From: Alphaproteobacteria bacterium
GTDB lineage: Bacteria > Pseudomonadota > Alphaproteobacteria > Micavibrionales > Micavibrionaceae
DNA: 64,000 nt
Reading direction: 5' to 3'
Assembly: GCA_017302165.1 (NCBI GenBank)
Contig: JAFLCW010000001.1
Coordinates: forward strand, 930,001 to 994,000
Made by a program: the position numbers and the translations under genes. The notes under the pieces are model-generated. The model saw only the letters and a list, made by a program, of their open reading frames with translations, was not told the origin of the DNA and did not search any database. Shown here in pieces: positions 58,482 through 64,000 of this stretch; the first letter of the stretch is position 1, and each line of letters begins with the position of its first letter.

Positions 58482-59411
58482 ATGATGATTGCTTTGATGA
58501 TTATTGCCGGGTTGGTTCTGCTGGTTTTCGGTGGGGATGCGCTGGTCAAGGGGGCGTCGGCATTGGCGCGCCGGATGGGGGTGTCCGAATTAATGATCGG
58601 CCTGACGCTGGTGGGGTTTGGCACGTCTACCCCTGAACTGGTGACCAGCATTAACGCCGCGATGATAGGATCACCCGGGATTGCGGTGGGGAATGTTGTG
58701 GGTTCAAACATTGCCAATATTTTATTAATTTTAGGGGCGGCCGCTTTAATCTATCCGATTGCCATTCAGCGTGAAGCGATGAAGCGCGATGGCGTTTTCT
58801 TGATGCTGTCGGCGCTGATGTGTCTGGCGCTGGTCTATGCAGGTTTCATGGACAGAATATGGGGTGCCGCCTTTGTCCTCTTTCTTCTGGGGTATACCTA
58901 TTACGTTTACACAAAAGAAAAGCAAACACACCCGGATTTAGCCTCTGCCCATGAAGAGCCGCATTCTTCTCTGGTCAAGGATATAGCATATGCCATCGGC
59001 GGTATTGCCGTGACGATTGCGGGAGCCAAATTGCTGGTTTCCGGTTCGGTTGATCTGGCGCGTATTGCCGGGATTGATGAAACCATTATCGGGCTCACGA
59101 TTGTGGCGGTGGGGACATCTCTGCCGGAAATGGTCACCAGCGTTATGGCGGCGTTGAAGAAAAAATCAGATATTGCGATTGGCAATATCGTCGGGAGCAA
59201 TATTTACAACATCTGGTTTATCATGGGGGCAACCGCTCTTGTACATCCCATTCCCGTGCCAGAAACGATTATCGGGTTTGATATCTGGGTGATGCTGGCC
59301 GCGACGGCCGCGCTTTTGGTGTTGACGTTCGCGCAGGGCAAAATATCCCGAATCGGCGGCGGCCTGTTTTTGGCGGGATACGCGGCCTATATATGGGCGT
59401 TAATCCCTTAA
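58482..59411 (+). CDS. Calcium/sodium antiporter, YrbG/CaCA family
   Basis: 309 residues, ten or so membrane segments in two inverted repeats, each with an alpha-repeat motif: GFGTSTPELVTSINAAMIGSPGIAVGNVVGSN (about 47-78) and AVGTSLPEMVTSVMAALKKKSDIAIGNIVGSN (about 208-239). Inner-membrane cation exchanger, H+ or Na+ for Ca2+. Closely follows prs by 11 bp. Family assignment strong, ion specificity not proven. Confidence 0.92.
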   Translation: MMIALMIIAGLVLLVFGGDALVKGASALARRMGVSELMIGLTLVGFGTSTPELVTSINAAMIGSPGIAVGNVVGSNIANILLILGAAALIYPIAIQREAMKRDGVFLMLSALMCLALVYAGFMDRIWGAAFVLFLLGYTYYVYTKEKQTHPDLASAHEEPHSSLVKDIAYAIGGIAVTIAGAKLLVSGSVDLARIAGIDETIIGLTIVAVGTSLPEMVTSVMAALKKKSDIAIGNIVGSNIYNIWFIMGATALVHPIPVPETIIGFDIWVMLAATAALLVLTFAQGKISRIGGGLFLAGYAAYIWALIP

Positions 59412-59467
59412 ATCGTTGAAAATCAGGCGATATCTGGCGTCTTGGGGCGGTTTTGAGCATATTTCCC

Positions 59468-59496
59468 TTGTTTTTACATGGGTTTTGCGCTTTATT
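59468..59496 (+). promoter_or_regulatory. Possible sigma-70 promoter for rplY-pth
   Basis: TTGTTT at 59468-59473 and TTTATT at 59491-59496 are separated by exactly 17 nt. A 5-bp hairpin (CCCGC/GCGGG, about 59510-59529) follows in the leader. The match to consensus is partial. Confidence 0.3.
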
Positions 59497-59559
59497 CCGC
59501 CCCAGTTGTCCCGCACCCCTGGAGGCGGGCATTCACTTTAAACATAAGGAAACTAAGCC

Positions 59560-60246
59560 ATGACAAAACATTACACATTGTCTGCGGCAAAGCGTGAACG
59601 CGCCGGTAAGGGGGTCGCGAGGGCACTGCGCCGTGAGATGAAAGTTCCAGCCGTCATTTACGGCGATGGAAAACCACCGGTAGGCATTTCGCTTCCGGCC
59701 AAAGAAGCGACGATTGAATATCACAAAGGCCACATGTTCACGACATTGTGCGACATGACAGTGGACGGTGCCAAACATCTGGTGTTGGTACGGGATGTCC
59801 AAACACATCCGGTCACAGACCGCATCGAACATATTGATTTTATGCGTGTGACGGAAAAAACAAAAATTCGCGTGATGGTACCTGTTGAATTCATCAACCA
59901 CGATGAATGCAAAGGGATTGCCACGGATAAAGGCACATTGAACGTGGTGCGCCACGAAATCGAAATGTTCTGTCAGGCACAATCTATTCCTGAACAGATC
60001 ACGGTTGACCTGAAAGGGTTTGAAATCGGCGATGCCATCAAGATCAGCCATGTTAAATTGCCTAACGGTGTAGCGCCGACCATTACAAACCGTGACTTCA
60101 CGATCGCCACGATCGTCGAGCCGAAGGCCTATGTCGAAGAAATTCCGACAACCGCGCCTGAAGCTACCGAAGTGCCGGCAACCGCCCAAAAAGCGCCTGA
60201 TGCCGCCGCGGCCGCCGGGGGCGATAAAAAAGACGGTAAGAAATAA
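59560..60246 (+). CDS. rplY: 50S ribosomal protein L25/CTC
   Basis: Binds 5S rRNA. 228 residues: N-terminal L25 RNA-binding domain with RERAGKGVARALRREMKVPAVIYGDG, a C-terminal TL5/CTC domain, and a short acidic/basic Ala/Pro-rich tail. A good AAGGAA ribosome site precedes the ATG. In the rplY-pth-ychF order typical of alphaproteobacteria. Confidence 0.95.
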   Translation: MTKHYTLSAAKRERAGKGVARALRREMKVPAVIYGDGKPPVGISLPAKEATIEYHKGHMFTTLCDMTVDGAKHLVLVRDVQTHPVTDRIEHIDFMRVTEKTKIRVMVPVEFINHDECKGIATDKGTLNVVRHEIEMFCQAQSIPEQITVDLKGFEIGDAIKISHVKLPNGVAPTITNRDFTIATIVEPKAYVEEIPTTAPEATEVPATAQKAPDAAAAAGGDKKDGKK

Positions 60247-60272
60247 GGATCTCTGGATGAGAGGGGGTCTGG

Positions 60273-60920
60273 ATGTTGAAATTTTTACAATTTCTCTCCA
60301 GATCCCCGTCTCGTTTGGACATATCAGCTCCCATGTGGCTCATCGTTGGCCTCGGCAATCCCGGACAGGACTATCAAGATCATCGGCATAATGTCGGGTT
60401 CATGGCGGTGGATGCGCTCGCAGATCGGTGTGGCCTTCCGGCCTTTCGTGCCAAGTTCAGCGGCCAGATCACCGAAGGCCGAATGGGGGATGAAAAAATT
60501 GTCTTACTCAAACCCCAGACATTCATGAATCTCTCCGGCCAAAGTGTTCAGCAGGCCGTTCGGTTCTATAAAGTCACCCCTAACCGTGTGATGGTCATTC
60601 ATGATGAACTGGACTTGCCGCCTTTTAAGGTCAAGGTCAAAAAAGGCGGCGGGAATGGCGGGCATAATGGCCTTAAATCCATTGATGCGTGTTTGAATAC
60701 AAATGATTACTGGCGCGTCAGGCTGGGGATTGGCCATCCCGGGGATAAAGACCGGGTGAGCGGCTATGTGCTGTCAAGTTTTTCCAAGGAAGAAAAGAAA
60801 AACCTGCCGGAGTTTCTAAGCAACGTGACGGAACATTTTCCTTTGTTGTTTCAAGGAAAAGATAATGATTACATGACCCGCCTGTCTGAATCACAGAAGG
60901 TTTTTGAACAAAAAGGATAA
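60273..60920 (+). CDS. pth: Peptidyl-tRNA hydrolase
   Basis: Recycles tRNA from dropped-off peptidyl-tRNA. The core is [63 protein letters not shown], with the family's catalytic Asn, His and Asp. 215 residues from ATG 60273, which has GAGGGGG six bases upstream; starting at ATG 60333 would give the usual 195 residues. I favour 60273 because of the ribosome site, giving a 20-residue N-terminal extension. Followed by ychF, 5 bp. Confidence 0.92.
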   Translation: MLKFLQFLSRSPSRLDISAPMWLIVGLGNPGQDYQDHRHNVGFMAVDALADRCGLPAFRAKFSGQITEGRMGDEKIVLLKPQTFMNLSGQSVQQAVRFYKVTPNRVMVIHDELDLPPFKVKVKKGGGNGGHNGLKSIDACLNTNDYWRVRLGIGHPGDKDRVSGYVLSSFSKEEKKNLPEFLSNVTEHFPLLFQGKDNDYMTRLSESQKVFEQKG

Positions 60921-60925
60921 AGATC

Positions 60926-62029
60926 ATGAGTTTTAATTGCGGTATCGTTGGCTTGCCGAATGTGGGTAAATCTACCTTGTTCAATGCCCTGACGGCGACG
61001 GCGGCGGCGCAGGCGGCAAACTTTCCTTTTTGTACCATCGAACCCAATGTGGGGAAGGTGGCGGTGCCGGACAAACGCCTCGCGCAGATTGCTGAGATTG
61101 CGAAATCCGCCAAATTGGTACCCGCACAACTTGAATTCGTGGATATTGCCGGGCTCGTCAAGGGCGCAAGCAAGGGCGAGGGGCTGGGCAACCAGTTTCT
61201 GGCCAACATCCGCGAAACGGATGCCATCATTCATGTACTCCGCTGTTTTGAAGATGGCGATATCACCCATGTCGAAGGATCGGTTGACCCGATACGGGAT
61301 GCCGACATCATTGAAACCGAATTGATGCTGGCGGATATGGAATCGCTGGGCAAACAAATCGATAACATCGCCCGCAAAGCCAAATCCGGGGACAAGGACA
61401 GTAAGGGGCAGCATGAGGTGATGCTGGCGATCCTCAAGGCACTTGAGGCCGGAAACCCCGCCCGTACCGTGAAGCCCGCCAACGACGATGAAAAACGCTG
61501 GATCAAACTACTTCAGCTGATGACCACAAAGCCTATTTTATACGTCTGTAACGTCAAGGAATCAGAGGCCGCCACCGGCAATGACTGGACAAAAAAGGTC
61601 GAAGCCATGGCCTCAGCGCAGGGCACAACATCCGTCATTATTTCGGCCGCGATTGAATCCGAAATCGCGCAGTTGGGCTCTGAGGCCGAAAAGACAGAGT
61701 TTCTGTCCTCGCTTGACCTGCCGGAACCCGGGCTCAATAAAATCATCCGCGCCGGGTTTGGCCTGCTGGGGCTTCAAACCTATTTCACTGCCGGACCTAA
61801 AGAAGCCAGAGCCTGGACGATCCGCACCGGTGCCAAAGCCCCCGAAGCGGCCGGTGCCATCCACAGCGATTTCGAAAAAGGGTTCATCAAGGCCGAAGTC
61901 ATCGCCTTTGCCGATTACGTGGCCTTAAAAGGTGAACAGGCGGCCAAGGATGCCGGAAAACTCCGCCAAGAAGGTAAGGAATATGTCGTTGCCGACGGGG
62001 ATGTCATTTTATTTCGGTTTAATGTCTAA
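60926..62029 (+). CDS. ychF: Redox-/ribosome-associated GTPase YchF
   Basis: Ribosome-binding Obg-related P-loop ATPase. 367 residues, intact: Walker [16 protein letters not shown]3 region [20 protein letters not shown]4-like [12 protein letters not shown]-terminal TGS domain ending [39 protein letters not shown]. The 3' 123 bp of the gene recur at 62583-62705 (see repeats). The ATG has a GGATAA-type ribosome site. Confidence 0.97.
   Translation: MSFNCGIVGLPNVGKSTLFNALTATAAAQAANFPFCTIEPNVGKVAVPDKRLAQIAEIAKSAKLVPAQLEFVDIAGLVKGASKGEGLGNQFLANIRETDAIIHVLRCFEDGDITHVEGSVDPIRDADIIETELMLADMESLGKQIDNIARKAKSGDKDSKGQHEVMLAILKALEAGNPARTVKPANDDEKRWIKLLQLMTTKPILYVCNVKESEAATGNDWTKKVEAMASAQGTTSVIISAAIESEIAQLGSEAEKTEFLSSLDLPEPGLNKIIRAGFGLLGLQTYFTAGPKEARAWTIRTGAKAPEAAGAIHSDFEKGFIKAEVIAFADYVALKGEQAAKDAGKLRQEGKEYVVADGDVILFRFNV
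61903..62025 (+). repeat. Direct repeat copy 1 (native 3' end of ychF)
   Basis: 123-bp segment of the ychF coding 3' end, duplicated at 62583-62705 in the same orientation. Four differences were seen by eye between the copies, two of them synonymous. Together the copies bracket the 557 bp from 62026 to 62582 containing the gene at 62091. Confidence 0.95.
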
Positions 62030-62090
62030 CGAGTTGACAAATTTAGAATACATAAATATATTTTCGTAATATTTTTAGAAAGGCGTGTAT

Positions 62091-62552
62091 ATGTTTCAAA
62101 TATTGAGAGATACAATCGGATCTTTGACAAAACACTTCAAAAATTCTCCCCGAGTTTCCTCTGACTTCGATACCAATAAAAGACACGCGTTTATTGTGGA
62201 TGTATTTGCTCCTTGTAACGGTGGTGTAGCCCATTGCGGCCTTCCCCATCCTGCAGTGACACACGAAGAGATATTACCAGATGTTCTAGGGGATGATCGT
62301 CCACTTTACTATTACTTCATTGATGCCGACGGAACTGAAAGTCCAAAAACATATGTGGGATTTGCGCATGGTAAAGATGCAAAAACAGGTGCAGATGCGG
62401 CGGGTATCTTGTACGACGATGGAAGTCACTACGCTGTACTCTTGAATCCGGGAGATCGGATGCTGAATAAAGAGGGGCAGTTGATTGTTGAAATACCAGT
62501 GGTGGCTAAAGTGACGCCACCTGACCCTCCTTCGCCATCGTCAACGATATAA
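62091..62552 (+). CDS. Unknown 153-residue protein between ychF repeats
   Basis: From ATG 62091 (AAAGG upstream); a GTG two codons earlier is an alternative. No family recognised. No signal peptide. Features: a compact acidic middle with GGVAHCGLPHP, YYYFIDADGTESPKTYVGFAHGKDA, DDGSHYAVLLNPGDRMLN, ending VEIPVVAKVTPPDPPSPSS. AT-rich compared with ychF and ilvE on either side. Bracketed by ychF 3'-end repeats, so it looks like a small integrated cassette; no integrase or transposase is seen. Confidence 0.65.
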   Translation: MFQILRDTIGSLTKHFKNSPRVSSDFDTNKRHAFIVDVFAPCNGGVAHCGLPHPAVTHEEILPDVLGDDRPLYYYFIDADGTESPKTYVGFAHGKDAKTGADAAGILYDDGSHYAVLLNPGDRMLNKEGQLIVEIPVVAKVTPPDPPSPSSTI

Positions 62553-62582
62553 CTTTTATAAGTTGATCGATCTTTTTTAAGC

Positions 62583-62709
62583 CGCCTTTGCCGATTACAT
62601 GGCCTTAAAAGGTGAACAGGCCGCCTAGGACGCCGGAAAACTCCGCCAAGAAGGTAAGGAATATGTCGTTGCCGACGGGGATGTCATTTTATTTCGGTTT
62701 AATGTTTGA
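62583..62709 (+). pseudogene. Decayed second copy of the ychF 3' end (direct repeat copy 2)
   Basis: Same reading frame as the last 42 codons of ychF, 123 bp alignable with four substitutions: GTG to ATG, GCG to GCC, AAG to TAG (in-frame stop) and GAT to GAC, then a terminal GTT-TGA instead of GTC-TAA. No start or upstream part of ychF is present, so it is a non-functional fragment. Its last bases also encode the end and stop of the convergent fatty-acid-hydroxylase gene. Confidence 0.9.
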
Positions 62710-63184
62710 TTTCAGTTTTAAATAATTTATCCCAAATGACAAAAATTGACGAATAATTCCCAATTATTTTTTGGTGATGAAGCATATGATATTGGCCTAT
62801 AGCTAAAAAATTGGTAATTGGTTTACCGATTTTTTTGTTATGTTCTAGGGCTTCATCTGCTAAAAATACTTCATATATATAATGAAAAATAATTAAAAAA
62901 TACGCGCCCCCACCTATTAAAAATGAAATGGTAAGAGCTGGTATTGTATAAAGGATAAGGACATCCCCTGTCTTTCCCCAAGAGCCAAACCAGAAGAAGA
63001 AATTTTTCCATTCTGGTAGTGTTCTTTTTCCTTCGTATTTATTTAAATGGTGATGTTTGTGAGTTTTCCAGAGAAGGTTGTTTTTAAATTTCATGTGGGA
63101 AACATAATGCAGAGTATAGCTGACTAAAGACCATATTATCAAAGCCCCTATAAATTGCAATATATATATAACAACTGTTGTCAT
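62699..63184 (-). CDS. Fatty acid hydroxylase / sterol desaturase superfamily membrane protein
   Basis: 161 residues with 3-4 membrane segments and the di-iron histidine boxes HYVSH (H26, H30), HKHHH (H42-H46) and QYHMLHH (about 133-139) of the PF04116 superfamily. Short relative to many members (typically 200-300), but the boxes are complete. Substrate unknown; carotenoid, sterol-like or acyl-chain hydroxylation all fit. Start codon overlaps the ilvE stop (ATGA on the minus strand), so translation is coupled. Clearly AT-rich compared with ilvE; its stop codon lies in the ychF repeat. Confidence 0.78.
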   Translation of the reverse strand: MTTVVIYILQFIGALIIWSLVSYTLHYVSHMKFKNNLLWKTHKHHHLNKYEGKRTLPEWKNFFFWFGSWGKTGDVLILYTIPALTISFLIGGGAYFLIIFHYIYEVFLADEALEHNKKIGKPITNFLAIGQYHMLHHQKIIGNYSSIFVIWDKLFKTEIKH

Positions 63185-64000
63185 GAGATATTATTTTTAG
63201 ACCTCACTAAATCCTCATAAGTGCTACGCAGGCGGCGGGTAACATCGCCGACCGTAAAGGTGGTGTCGTCAATTTTGCCCACGGCCGTGACTTCGGCGGC
63301 GGTGCCGGTTAAGAAAATCTCATCGGCCTGTTTTAATTCATCCGGCATGATGCGTGTTTCTTCGAACGGAATTTTTAATTCATGCGCCAGTTCAATTACG
63401 GTCTGGCGGGTGAGGCCGTTCAGGAAACAATCCGGCGTCGGCGTTTTCAGGACGCCATTTTTAACCATGAAAATATTGGCGCCTGTGGCTTCGGCCACGA
63501 ACCCGCGATAATCCAGCATAAGGGCGTCGGTAAACCCGGCCGCTTCGGCCGCGTGTTTGGACATGGTATGGGTGCAGTACAGGCAAGAGGCCTTGCTGGC
63601 CGTGGGGGCGGTTTCGGTCATGGGCGCGCGCCATTTGGCGGTCTGGAGGCTGATGCCTTTTTCCCGAACCTCTGGTGCGAAATAAGACGGCCATTCCCAG
63701 CAGGCAATCGCTACATGGGTGAGGGTGGCTTGCGCCGAAATCCCCATTTGCTCTGACCCCCGCCACGCCACCGGGCGTAAATACGCATCCGTCAGTTTGT
63801 TGGCCGATAAAATTTCGGCCTTGGCGGTCTCTAAATCCGCCACCGTCAGGGGCATTTTCATGTCAATCAATTCGGCCGACCGGATCAGGCGTTCGGAATG
63901 CAGGCGGGATTTGAAAATCTGGCCGCTATAGCATCGCTCTCCTTCGAACACCGCGCTGGCGTAATGCAGGCCGTGGGTCAGGATATGCACATTGGCCTCG
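63181..64000 (-). CDS. ilvE: Branched-chain amino acid aminotransferase (5' end outside window)
   Basis: PLP fold-type IV transaminase for Val, Leu and Ile. About 273 residues are visible; the N-terminal ~20-25 residues lie past the right edge, since the window begins in the VHILTHGLHYASAVFEGERCY segment. Conserved are the PLP-binding lysine-bearing strand region after LMLDYRGFVAEATGANIFMVKNG, and the C-terminal DEIFLTGTAAEVTAVGKID. Overlaps the hydroxylase gene by 4 bp. Confidence 0.94.
   Translation of the reverse strand, partial: EANVHILTHGLHYASAVFEGERCYSGQIFKSRLHSERLIRSAELIDMKMPLTVADLETAKAEILSANKLTDAYLRPVAWRGSEQMGISAQATLTHVAIACWEWPSYFAPEVREKGISLQTAKWRAPMTETAPTASKASCLYCTHTMSKHAAEAAGFTDALMLDYRGFVAEATGANIFMVKNGVLKTPTPDCFLNGLTRQTVIELAHELKIPFEETRIMPDELKQADEIFLTGTAAEVTAVGKIDDTTFTVGDVTRRLRSTYEDLVRSKNNIS

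Overview
The window comes from a Gram-negative alphaproteobacterium, probably a free-living one. The evidence is gene neighbourhood rather than any single marker: recG/sdhE/mfd, Lrp-trxB-LysR, lgt-midA-pgeF-prs, rplY-pth-ychF, a mitochondrial-fission-ELM1-like gene, a UbiK-like gene and an RpoD of alphaproteobacterial style. hldD, lgt, an O-antigen-ligase-like protein and a BAM-type outer-membrane barrel show an LPS-bearing outer membrane. A finer placement (Rhodospirillales, Micavibrionales or another deep lineage) cannot be made from sequence reading alone. There is no phage, transposase, rRNA or CRISPR array in the window.

Region 1 (1-14675) is an alginate-type exopolysaccharide locus. It holds alg8 (cut by the left edge), algD, algJ, algX, algL, two algG paralogues, one gene that fuses an AlgK-like Sel1/TPR scaffold to an AlgE-like export barrel, algA, and alg44 with an intact PilZ c-di-GMP motif. 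In pseudomonads these genes form one long operon. Here they are split into alternating blocks: alg8-algD (-), algJ-algX (+), algL (-), algG1-algG2 (+) and alg44-algA-algKE (-). AlgA and AlgD make GDP-mannuronate. Alg8 and Alg44 polymerise and translocate it under c-di-GMP control. AlgG epimerises, AlgX/AlgJ acetylate, AlgL clears periplasmic polymer, and AlgKE exports. AlgI, AlgF and AlgC are not in the window. A 92-nt three-way-junction RNA candidate lies between algX and algL.

Region 2 (14900-38200) is mostly housekeeping: an alpha2-type glycyl-tRNA synthetase with an atypical AT-rich insert, DUF502, recG, sdhE, mfd, an AmgK-like sugar kinase, envelope polysaccharide membrane proteins, an aspartate aminotransferase, two serine-hydrolase genes (alpha/beta hydrolase and patatin), LysR-trxB-ELM1, an Lrp regulator and greA.

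Region 3 (38200-60920) is core metabolism and information processing. It includes a carA-carbonic anhydrase-carB operon with overlapping genes, yqeY, dnaG, rpoD, tRNA-Ile(CAU), nfuA, a NodB-fold protein with degraded metal ligands, a RutE-like nitroreductase, tsaB, proC, ubiK-like, hldD, lgt, midA-like, pgeF, prs, a Ca2+/Na+ antiporter, rplY and pth.

Region 4 (60926-64000) holds ychF and ilvE, separated by a small AT-rich accessory patch. An unknown 153-residue gene is bracketed by the true 3' end of ychF and a second, decayed 123-bp copy of that 3' end. A fatty-acid-hydroxylase-family gene follows and is coupled to ilvE. This looks like a cassette integration site. The strongest leads are this ychF cassette, the rearranged alginate locus with its AlgK-AlgE fusion and tandem epimerases, and the carbonic anhydrase embedded in carAB.
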